Below are positions 49,758 through 58,788 of a stretch of DNA of 64,000 nt, piece after piece. A model generated the notes under the pieces. The model saw only the letters and a list, made by a program, of their open reading frames with translations. It was not told the DNA's origin and did not search any database. The translations under genes were made by a program, and so were the position numbers. The DNA comes from Scolanthus callimorphus (taxonomy: Eukaryota; Cnidaria; Anthozoa; Actiniaria; Edwardsiidae). Position 1 is the first letter of the stretch. The number at the start of each line of letters is the position of its first letter. The stretch is from NCBI GenBank assembly GCA_033964015.1, contig JAWWUD010000099.1, forward strand, positions 1 through 64,000, written 5' to 3'.

Positions 49758-50155
49758 CTAGCTATATAACCCATTGCCAACATACCCACCACCTACATAT
49801 GCCATCTCCCCCATCTTTTGGTTGCTACTAGGTCTATAATAATCAGAGATTTTGGTTCATCTAGTTGGTAATCTCGATGTGTTTGACTATACAATTTCAA
49901 AGCTTCATCGGTGTTCGATAAATTTTGTGAAGCCCGGTGTTCAGCATCCTGCTGTTGCGAGTACCAATCAATGAGTTTCTGCCTCTTTTCTTGATAAGCT
50001 GCATAATCTTTTTGATATTTTTCTATAGCCTTGTCGTGTCTTACTCTCTCAGCATCTGTATTACCTCCACTTAGGTATTTTGCGAGATATGAGCCACCAA
50101 CGAACGTTGTCGCATTCAATACAGCTCCACCAATCATCATTGCTATTGTTGCCAT
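49758..50155 (-). pseudogene. Small Polinton protein with N-terminal hydrophobic segment
   Basis: MATIAMMIGGAVLNATTFVG is a hydrophobic start, followed by RVRHDKAIEKYQKDYAAYQE, a charged helix, and a Gln-rich region. A frame change near 49845 leads to DYYRPSSNQKMGEMAYVGGG and a TAG at 49758. This layout (Gly-rich hydrophobic head, RHDKAIE helix, DYY..S tail) is one I associate with invertebrate Polintons; its role is unknown. CTTTAAAGATTTTAT lies 14-30 bases before the start. Confidence 0.62.
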
Positions 50156-50177
50156 TTATTAATCATATATAAAATCT

Positions 50178-50402
50178 TTAAAGTGGTTTTGGCAAAATCT
50201 TTTGTGTTTCCAGATAATCTTTCAAATACATACTACCGGACAGTACAGCGACCCATTTTGCATAGTTTGTAACACTCGATGAGGGGTCGTTGATAAATGA
50301 TTCTTTCATAGCCTTTTTACCAAGGTATCCAACTCCAGCGGCTAATCCGATAATGACGGCCGAATCAGTAATTGTTTTCACAAGTTTGTTTTCAGTTGAC
50401 AT
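50178..50402 (-). CDS. Small Polinton membrane protein, intact
   Basis: 74 codons from the ATG at 50402 (an in-frame ATG at 50420 lies inside the promoter region and is less likely). VIIGLAAGVGYLGKKAMKES is a hydrophobic segment; SVTNYAKWVAVLSGSMYLKD is a second; the end is LETQKILPKPL. ATTTAAAGATTTTATTTG stands about 20-35 bases before the start. Function unknown; one of the unbroken genes. Confidence 0.65.
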   Translation of the reverse strand: MSTENKLVKTITDSAVIIGLAAGVGYLGKKAMKESFINDPSSSVTNYAKWVAVLSGSMYLKDYLETQKILPKPL

Positions 50403-50439
50403 GATTTTATTTATACACAAATAAAATCTTTAAATTACT

Positions 50440-50876
50440 TACAACATGCCAATTCTCGGTTCGAGAGGCAAGCCCCTCGAGCTCCCCTTCAAGATAGGAA
50501 TTTTCGAAGGTTGATGTTCTTTAAAGATTCTTTAAAAGATTCTGGTACATGAGTCGGAACTTTTGATAAATCAACTACTCTGTTTTGTAGTACCGCATAA
50601 CATATCAAATGCCGTAAACCCTATGCCAACTATAGACAGTACAGTTGTAAAAGATAGCTCTGGAATCCAAGCTTGTGATCCAGATCCTTCCGCCGTAGCT
50701 TCTTCTGGACTCGTCTCCGCTTCACGCTTCATTCCCTAGCAAGTGCTTCTTTCGCCTTCTTATTATATTCTGCGAGTTTCCTACCAGCGGCAACCTTTTT
50801 AGGGTCTTTCTCTTTAGTGGCACTCTTCTTTTGAGGAAGAGGATCCTTTGTAATTGTTCAACAACTTCTTCAGACA
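50440..50876 (-). pseudogene. Lys-rich Polinton protein with C-terminal hydrophobic segment
   Basis: MSEEVVEQL opens the reading; a shift near 50850 gives KKSATKEKDPKKVAAGRKLA and EYNKKAKEALARE, a very basic stretch. A further shift leads to WIPELSFTTVLSIVGIGFTA, a hydrophobic helix, and then VVDLSKVPTHVPESFKESLK. The 3' end is uncertain because another shift brings in EGELEGLAS, which also ends the next gene. A basic head suggests DNA binding in the virion, as in core proteins. ATTTAAAGATACTTTATT precedes the start. Confidence 0.55.
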
Positions 50877-50910
50877 TGATTCTTATTTTCAATAATAAAG
50901 TATCTTTAAA

Positions 50911-51502
50911 TCATATCATGCTTAGAGAGGCAAGCCCCTCGAGCTCCCCTTGTAATTTGCTTAGTATTTTGCTTAGTAAGTTTATCAGGGATTTATGAGA
51001 GCTTATCAGGGTTTGTTCAACAGTATTGGGAAGTTCTTGAATTTTGTTGGAAGTCTCCTGTGAAGGTGTTAGTTTAACATGCTTAGCAACCTGAAAGAGA
51101 CCGCTAGCAAGTGCTACCAATCTTCCACCTTTCAATACCAAGAGACCTGCAAAGTTTGAAAGTTCACGTTTTACCAACTCATCGTTCTGCAAGTCTTTGC
51201 AAAGCGCTTCAGCGTCATCTACAGGAACCACGTAGGAGATGATGTGAGACACTGCTTGAAGTGCAGATTCTACTAATCCACCTGTTACCTGCTTGCCTAA
51301 GACTGTCTGGTACGATTAATATTTTTCAACGTCTTTTGATGAGAGTTTCTTGATATCACCAAGATTCATCTCAACACCTAGAAATTCCTTTGTAGTCCCA
51401 AAGACGCGAGAATAGCCAGTGATTCTCGTTTGACTTCAATATCATTTCTTTTGGTTCAGCAGCGACCTCTTTTTCTTCGATATAATCTTCAATGCTTGTC
51501 AT
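50911..51502 (-). pseudogene. Conserved Polinton protein (unknown role)
   Basis: Starts MTSIEDYIEEKEVAAEPKE, shifts frame near 51400 to NLGDIKKLSSKDVEKY and again near 51310 to LGKQVTGGLVESALQAVSHI. It continues in frame through DAEALCKDLQNDELVKRELS, FAGLLVLKGGRLVALASGLF and VAKHVKLTPSQETSNK, ending QGELEGLASLSMI. Mostly helical with a moderately hydrophobic middle. I recall close relatives next to Polinton ATPase genes. ATTTAAAAACATCTATG precedes it, overlapping the ATPase stop. Confidence 0.62.
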
Positions 51503-51537
51503 ATCTTATTTTATAATAAAACATAGATGTTTTTAAA

Positions 51538-52163
51538 TCACTGCGTAGTAGGAATCTCTAAATAACTTTGGAATGGATATCGTAAACAGAAACAGAGTCT
51601 GGAATATTTTTCAGTTTTAAGCAGTTCCGCAAACTTTTTACGAGTCTCAACGTAAATCTCCTCCGTAATCTTCAAACAATGTTTTTTGTGCCGACTTGAG
51701 ACGGATTATGGAATGTAACCACACAGGCGACGTTGTCACGAAAGGGCTTTGCTATGGATGTTAATTGTTGCGTCAATACCCACACTGATAATCCATCGTG
51801 TCTCCCTGAGAATGCAAGGTCTATAAACTTGTTCGAGCGTTGCTTAAGATCTTTCGATACAGCACAGTCATCCAAAATAAGTAACGTATTTGTACCAGAA
51901 AAAAGTTGTGAGCAATACTTCAATAACTCATTAATCTCATCATGTTACTAGCATCTGGTGATAATACCAAGAAACGTTTATCTCCGTGAGCAAATCTATG
52001 ATAGGTCTTATTTTTTGCATAAGTCGGACATATGAGAACAATGTATTCAAAAACATTTCTGAACGGTCCTCGGAGCTGTTCCGTGAGGTATTTTGTTTTT
52101 TCCACAATTTGTCGGTCCAGTTATAATACAGTGAAAAGGAACTTTATCTCGTAATTCTTCCAT
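51538..52163 (-). pseudogene. Genome-packaging ATPase (A32/FtsK-HerA type)
   Basis: Drives DNA into the capsid by ATP hydrolysis. Walker A reads ITGPTNCGK near 52105-52135 but is broken by six A where five would keep frame. Walker B is TLLILDDC in the 51672-51923 frame, followed by the arginine/sensor stretch FSGRHDGLSVWVLTQQLTSI. A second shift near 51675 leads to the C-terminal part ending at TGA 51538-51540. Full length would be near 208 codons, usual for the family. It abuts the capsid gene (29 bases apart), as in most Polintons. Confidence 0.88.
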
Positions 52164-52191
52164 AATTTTTGTATTATAACAGTTGTTCTTT

Positions 52192-53434
52192 TTAATACAC
52201 GATTGAATGCAAGTTGGAATTCATGACCTTCATCACCGCGTCGGCCACCACAAACATATAGCAGGTAATGGTACCAGACCCTGAAGCTGTTCGTTTCATC
52301 TCTAGATGAACTCCATCTCTTGTATTACTGATGTGTAAGCCATTACCATGTATAGAGTCATCATGATATGTTCGTAGGTCTATCCATATTGCAATTTATC
52401 ATTATAAAAATCCTTGATTGATATATTATCACTCGATCCAAACCGTTTGACAGCTGCATCATAAAAGTCTGAGGGTTCCATACCTTTGCTATATAACCGG
52501 TTTGGTACGCCATCGATGTTAATTTTAACACTTGTAATACTTGGATTCACAAAACTTTCACTATCACGTGCCCCATCTGCATGTGGTGTTGTAAACAACA
52601 TTAGGATGCCTGTCATACTTCTACGAGGGATGTTAATATTTCATTAATATGCTATCCGTCCCTTGGTAATTGTGAACGTCTTATGAAGGTGAATATTTTC
52701 ATAATAGAAACCCTTCCCAATTTGATAAGTGCTCTTTGCCTCTTGTGCTAGGAAGTCACTTGAAATGCTTTGGTATTCTAGCTCAAGATTGGAAATAGCA
52801 TATGTAAATGGTTTTTGTTTTGTCGCTTGTTATTGTGAGATCTTTTGATTCTGGAAGAGTAACCTCAAACATAAACACTTGAGCAAGTGCCATTGGATAA
52901 AATACTCCATGATTGTCTATAATTGGATGCTCAAGAGGGAGTCTATATTTTGTGTTATATATAGCTGCTAATGCTACTTCTGCTGCATCTGTATCTGCTT
53001 TATTATTTGCACCAGCCCTCAGTTTACGCATGTTGAGACTGGAAATTCCTTCTTTGAGCCTAGTTTCTCGTTCCTTTTTAGAAAGATGAAGATCACTATA
53101 TAGCTTATATAATCATACCTATTAGTATCCTGCACTGTTTCCCCACCAAAATGTATCTTATATCTTGATTTCAAGCATGCTGCCAAATTGTTGACAAATC
53201 TATTATCCACATGCTTACCCGTACCAGTTAGAGCAATGTAAAGGTCAGCGCTAGGGTATTTGGAACAATAACCAAATTATCAGTCAGTTTCGGAATATTA
53301 ATATAGAGTCTCTCTCCGGGACTAGCTGAAGAGGGATTTAATGTAATTCGATTCAGTGACGATTCAGCCTTCAAGCCGAAAGGCTCTCGTAGGACCCTGT
53401 TTGGGTTAATGTTTTCTGATATAGCTTGTGTCAT
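52192..53434 (-). pseudogene. Major capsid protein (double jelly-roll type)
   Basis: Reading starts TQAISENINPNRVLREPFGL and passes through SPGERLYINIPKLTDNLVIV, then DNRFVNNLAACLKSRYKIHF in a second frame, VALAAIYNTKYRLPLEHPII in a third, and LMLFTTPHADGARDSESFVN with GVPNRLYSKGMEPSDFYDAA. It ends with DLRTYHDDSIHGNGLHISNT and a strand-rich tail stopping at 52192. About 410 codons in total, right for Polinton capsid proteins, with at least four frame breaks. The strand-rich content and position beside the ATPase support the call. It shares a 33-bp divergent promoter with the integrase. Confidence 0.8.
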
Positions 53435-53467
53435 CTTTTATTTAAAAATAGATGGATTATTCTTTAA
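53435..53467. promoter_or_regulatory. Bidirectional promoter between capsid and integrase genes
   Basis: Only 33 bases separate the two start codons. CATTTAAAGAATAATCC on the minus strand matches the motif seen before most minus-strand genes and overlaps the integrase ATG. Confidence 0.5.
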
Positions 53468-53849
53468 ATGAGTAACGAAATAATGTTATCGAAATATACT
53501 ATTCCACAGAAGGTTACTGGAAAGGTTATTCAGCTATTTCAAAATTGGCAAGCGCAGCCAAAGTCAGTGAAAGTGAGGCTAGAAGATGGCTTGAGAAACA
53601 AGCCTTGTGGCAAATTTATTTACCAGCTCCAAAGTATCCCTTACAAAACAGAAATATATTTTGCATATATGCTTCATATATTCTGTTATATGTTACATAT
53701 GTCTCTACATATATTTTGCTACTGACATATATTCCACATACATTGGGCCACATATATGAAGCATATATGCCAAAGGTAGGGCGAGATTTATAATGGGGGC
53801 ATATATATGTCACTTATAGAAACATATATGTCAGATGTAGACAGATTTC

Positions 53850-55170
53850 TATAAGCATACACAAGACAAGTTTTTAATTTCACATACGTGAACAGATATG
53901 AAAATACTAATGCGTTTCTTTTTCAAGAAAAAGAAAAATGAACAAACTGCTTCTCAAATTATTTCTTGAATACTACTTTTATTTGATAAGGTAACATTTC
54001 ATTCTGGCGTATTATCTGATATAATCGCACACATTTTGTCGATTTATTAAAAAAATACGAAATTACAAAGCGCCGGTTTTAACCCCTAAGAAGAACGGCG
54101 GTCAATGGCACCAGTGTGGACAGGTGATTATATTGTGATGATTATTTCTCGAAACCATTTCTTTTTGCCGTTATTTAAAAATAATTTTTCATTTTGAGAC
54201 TTTTTAAAACTAGAATCTACTAGAATCCTGCGCCGCGTTGCAATAAACTAATAACAAAATAGATGATAAGAGTGATATGTTCGAGCGGAACCTGGGCCGA
54301 CTCCATCTCGCATCTGATTGGCTCCATCAAAGGCGCATTCAATTAAATTCGTTAACGCTCGTGGCTCTTATTTCGTTTAAACGTTATGCACGGAATCATG
54401 GTTGTTGGAGCTCTCTTGAATACGCATTATTTCTGGCAAATTTGATGCCCTGAAACACTCAGTTGATCATCGTCCTAGTACATAATTGTTTTCTGGCGTT
54501 TTCTTGAGGGTACTACCGATGAAAAGCAAGGTATTACTTCTTTGTTGAGGTGAGTAACAGCGCGCGGCTATTTGTAACGTGTCTTGTTGTGCCGGGATAA
54601 ACTACCACTAGAAGTTGCACTATGGGCCGTAATATTGCAAGAAAAAAACATAATCTTTAAAATGCAGTTCGTTTACATGTAAGACTGTTTAATTCACCTC
54701 ATTTCAAGCATTGTATTGATCGTATCCCTTCCTGCACGATCTGCGTATATTACCGGCGGCTCTGTTACTATTAATTATATAGTCAATGAAGAACTGAAGC
54801 AAACCTTTGTTTTAACCTACTTTTAAACCAATTAATTTTACTTCTAACATCCATAGACAAGTAACTAGAAAATTAGTTGCCTTTTGTCATGTTTATTGGG
54901 TATAAGAGTATACTACATTGTTTCGATAAACTCGCTATGTTATTTGAACTCGCGTTCCGCATGAGCTTATATTACTTACACTCGCAAATTCGATCATTTA
55001 AATGAACTTACTTTCTTACCTTTCAACTGTGTTGAATATGCCCTTAAAAATGGTAGTAAGGGTTGGCCATAATTCGAATGATAAATGCTACATTTCTATG
55101 ATTTCTGCTACCGCGATTTCCGCGCATCAGTTTATAATTAAATGCGCGCTGTAGCTGATTTCAACACTTA
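53850..55170. other. Interior of the 3.8 kb transposon, left half
   Basis: No open frame with a recognisable domain. AT-rich, without obvious repeats. Confidence 0.5.
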
Positions 55171-55995
55171 TGTATCAGTCAATTCCAGCGCTGACCATGC
55201 CCCCCCCGGGCAACCCCCGGATTTTGGTCATTTCTAAAATTAAAGTAAAAATTCCCCACCCCGGGGCCTGGAAAAGTGCAAAATACCCCACGGCGGGAAG
55301 ACAAACATTGGACAAATGCCCCTCCCCCGGGACCAGAAAAAGACAAAGATTCCATCGACACTGCGTAAAGCTTCACTACAAAATATTCCCGCTCAGAACT
55401 TCAACTCCATTTATTCTGTCCGAGCATTTATAATTCGTTTTTAAACTGTACTTTTAGATTTCTCCTCTCTGAAACGAGACAAAATATAAGTAAACAAGTG
55501 AAACAAATCCGTCAGTCTCAAGTCGTAATTGAAATTCTTCTTCTACTAAGGTATTGCAATATAGTAGTGACATACAACAAACGTCTCCACTAATTTCTCT
55601 CGGCCATTCGCGGTTGTAGCCATTTGGCTACAAACGCCATTCATTTGTTGTCCCCGGCATCGCTCAATCTCAAAACTAGAGTGGTGTATACGGGCCATGC
55701 TCGGCATTTTATTTTGTGTGACGTTATTTTCTGTAACTGGGACATTGTAACTGCCAATTGATAGTTATAACTGGTCAGGGAAGTGAACTGGTGTTGTTGT
55801 TCCGCAAAACTCAACGCGCTAAAAGATTGTGAAAGAGAACCAAAATTCCCCACCCCCCTCCCCTGGAGTAAAACAATCCCGACCCCGGGGACAGCAAAAT
55901 TTTCTAAATTCCCACCCCAGGGAACCCAGGGGTGTGCAAATGCCCCACGGTGTCCCGGGGGGGGGGGGTGGTCACCGCTGGAATTGACTGATACA
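55171..55995. mobile_element. 825-bp PIF/Harbinger-like element nested in the 3.8 kb transposon
   Basis: Begins TGTATCAGTCAATTCCAGCG and ends with the inverse; TTA is duplicated outside (55168-55170 and 55996-55998). Poly-C/G tracts follow each end and CCCACGG-type units recur. A fragment of the same family is at 1515. No transposase. Confidence 0.78.
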
Positions 55996-55998
55996 TTA

Positions 55999-57215
55999 AG
56001 CTCCAAGGAAATAACCCTGCCATATCATGCGTTTTCCGGTTTATAAAAAAAATTAGCTGTAACCTTTGAAACTAATCATCAGCTCATGATACTCTATATG
56101 CCTAGACTAGTGTTTTCTTTTATGTATTATGTTTTATAAAGGAACGTCCTTGGAATATCACGCAACTACATGTCGCGGCTATGTTCTGGTTTTAGTGGTG
56201 TGACAAAAAACAATCGGGAACTAATTGGATGTTTTACATTCATTTTTACAAAGTGATTTTCGACAGGTTCACCTATTAAAGAAAACTGAAATGGTTGCGT
56301 TGCTCGGATTATTACAAACCGTACAAAAACATGGCAAATATCCATAGCTTTTTATTCGCTCGAAAGTTGTATTTTCCAAGTCAAAAGTTGCCCAATCACT
56401 GGTTGTTTGCAGGTTTTATAAATCTTTCTTACACAGACTGCGGTGTAGTTTGTTATTTCATGTGTGACTATTTCTTTTCTCAGCATAACTATACTTTTTA
56501 ACAGCAAGTAGCAGGATTCAATGGCTTTGCTTTCCGGGTTGATTATATAACGTATATAAGGCAGAGGAGACGACGATCAGCAACTTTTTTAAAGTGTCGT
56601 GTTATTTCAACATTTCGCTTTCAGCCTCGTAAAAACGTGTATATAAAAGTGAATATTCCAAACAATAAATACAGATTTATTGTTTAATAATTTTAATGAT
56701 ACACATAAAAGTAGTTAAAGTAGTTAAATGTATCGCCCTTGCTCTTCAATAATTTCCTTGGCTTCTGTAGTGTAATTTCTATTCTAAACATGTTTAAAAG
56801 CTTTATTTATATTTTCCTTGAATGAGGGGTTTAGAGTATAACTCTGATGCTCAATAATACGCAAATCACTTTGCTTAGGGAAGAGCATGCAGTTCCGATT
56901 GACCCTCGAAGCTTACCAATAAGACACAGGGGATTGATTTAGTAGATATATATAAAACATGCTCCCTAAATAAGCGTAACGAACTTGTGATAGCATGTCT
57001 TCACAGGGCAAAGGCGCTACAGCGCAAGGGCTAAACAAACAAAAGTGCTTAAATACTGCGATAGGATCAAATAAAACACTCCTGACGAGTGAGGATCCCA
57101 GAACCTTACGAAACAGGCCTGTCGAACCACTGGCCCAGCCTGTATGTTTTGATTTTCCCTAACCGCTTGTACTAAACTCTGCCACCGGTATCGAGCACTT
57201 TGTTGGAAGTGACTG
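55999..57215. other. Interior of the 3.8 kb transposon, right half
   Basis: No gene recognised. Ends in the CATATATG subterminal repeats. Confidence 0.5.
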
Positions 57216-58270
57216 CGAAAAAAACACACACATATATAAAACATATATTCCAAGTATATGTGCCATATACACAATATGTGAAATATATTTAACCTATGTG
57301 CCAAATTGGGCCAAATTCCGATATGTGACATATCTTTTACATATATGCCACATATAAATTTCGCATATATTTGACATATATGCGGTCATATATGTGACAT
57401 ATCTTTTGAATATATTTGACATATGTATGCAAAATATATTTCTGTTTTGTAAGGGATGTTCCCAGACCACATTGGACTGTGGATAAACCAAATCAGATTC
57501 TCAAGCAGACTTGCTATTTCTACCCCATGATAAAGTTGGTAGGAAAACGTATAAGTACGCGTTGGTGGTGATTGATATCGCCTCGAGATACAAGGATGCC
57601 GAAGCATAACGTCAAAGGAAAGCGGTGAAGTGGCAAAAGCATTAACCAAGATTATTCTCGAAAACTTAAATGGCCAAAACATTAATTGTCGATCCTGGAA
57701 AGGAATTCATGGGAGAAGTTACTAAACTTATGAACAAGCATCAAGTGACCATCCAGCGAAGTGAGGTAGGGAACCATCGAGCTCAGGCATTTGTAGAGCG
57801 GGCGAATCGTACTTTGGGTGAGAAATTGTTTAGTCATCAGTACGCTCAAGAAATGATTAGTGATGATAGGTCTAGAGTGTGGGTGAAACGATTGCCTGCT
57901 GTCTTGAAACTATGAATAGCCAGCCGATTAGAATCACTGGCAAAGAGCCTGAGAAAGCTGTGAAAATGAGAGAGGTTGATATTAAGGGTGTAGAATACAA
58001 GCGCCCTGTCGGAGTAAATGAAGTGAGATTACCTCCTGGTGTTAAAATTAGATATTTATATGCTCCTGGTGAGGGTGAGGGTGGTGAACGCAGACGAGCT
58101 ACGGATCCGGTCTGAGTATTCAGGTTTACAATCTATCTAGGAGTGTAGTATCACCTAATCAACCCGTGCTGTATTATTTACTAGATGGTCCGAGGCGCGG
58201 ATTTAGTAGGGAGGAGCTTCAGGTTGTGCCTCCAGACACTGAGCTCCCGCCTGATAGCGTTCTGAAATGA

Positions 58271-58782
58271 TTAGACTTTTTTCAGGCGATTACATTTATA
58301 ACAACATAAACACAATTGGATTTGATATGGCCAATGCTGTTATCTAGTCGTTCAATCGTAGCTAAGTTATCTTGATTATCAACATATTGGAGTTTGACCT
58401 TACAATCAGAGTAATAACACTCGGGGTAATCTTCAACTAAGCCTTGTAAAAAACATTTGTCGATAAATCGATCTGCATCATATCGATTGTATTTCTTATC
58501 GTTCGCTCTGCTATGCTTGATCCATCCGCTTATTGTTATTTTGGTTGGATTTGTGCATGTTTTACATGTGGTCTAAAAGTATCATGTTGGCATTTTGACT
58601 TCCTTACATTCATAACATTGAGACTTTTGATTTTTGTGAGGGCAAAGATTTCGCATTTTATAATTTTGATCGTGATTCCTACACTTGATGCAAGTTTTTA
58701 ACTCGCGACCTTCTTTTAAAAAATCGCTTGGGTATCGATAACTCTTACATTTGCCACACTTTTTATTTCGTAATTCTTCCAT
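58271..58782 (-). pseudogene. Zinc-ribbon plus HNH-type nuclease-like protein
   Basis: MEELRNKKCGKCKSYRYPSD starts a Cys-rich head with CIKCRNHDQNYKM and CPHKNQKSQCYEC units, like those at the end of the methyltransferase. Two in-frame stops near 58590-58605 follow, and the same frame goes on through SGWIKHSRANDKKYNRYDAD, DYPECYYSDCKVKLQY and LATIERLDNSIGHIKSNC, ending after a 1-nt shift in a Cys-x2-Cys pair before TAA at 58271-58273. The D-x-x-x-GH-x5-NC pattern with flanking Cys pairs is that of HNH/zinc-bound endonuclease folds in large DNA viruses. ATTTAAAAACGTATC precedes it inside the polymerase coding end. Confidence 0.65.
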
Positions 58783-58788
58783 GTTTAT

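Larger units (their letters stand above)
53638..57455. mobile_element. 3.8 kb non-autonomous DNA transposon inside the integrase
   Basis: Ends are CCCTTACAAAACAGAAATAT and its exact inverse, with AT on both sides (53636-53637 and 57456-57457). Removing it with one AT rejoins the integrase reading. Both ends carry subterminal arrays of CATATATG-like units (53650-53850 and 57220-57440). No transposase frame is found in the rest, which is AT-rich with the 55171-55995 element inside. A 2-bp AT duplication is reported for ISL2EU-type elements, but the superfamily is not established. Confidence 0.82.
53468..58270 (+). pseudogene. Retroviral-type (DDE) integrase, split by a transposon
   Basis: Joins the linear Polinton DNA to the host chromosome. 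The N-terminal part (53468-53637) encodes YTIPQKVTGKVIQLFQNWQA and, after a shift near 53545, SESEARRWLEKQALWQIYLP. A 3.8 kb transposon follows. The remainder (57456-58270) has the first catalytic Asp in ALVVIDIASRYKDAEA, the second in LIVDPGKEF and the Glu in VERANRTLGEKLF, then a C-terminal YYLLDGPRRGFSREELQVVP module before TGA at 58268-58270. Frame changes occur near 57600, 57665, 57900 and 58110. The stop abuts the stop of the next gene on the opposite strand. Confidence 0.88.

Noticed and set aside
53616..53813. Tyr/Ile-rich frames near the left end of the 3.8 kb transposon
   Set aside because: They are translations of the CATATATG tandem repeats, not genes.
57017..57331. 104-codon minus-strand frame with YICEIY-like repeats
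   Set aside because: It crosses the subterminal CATATATG array and has no domain.
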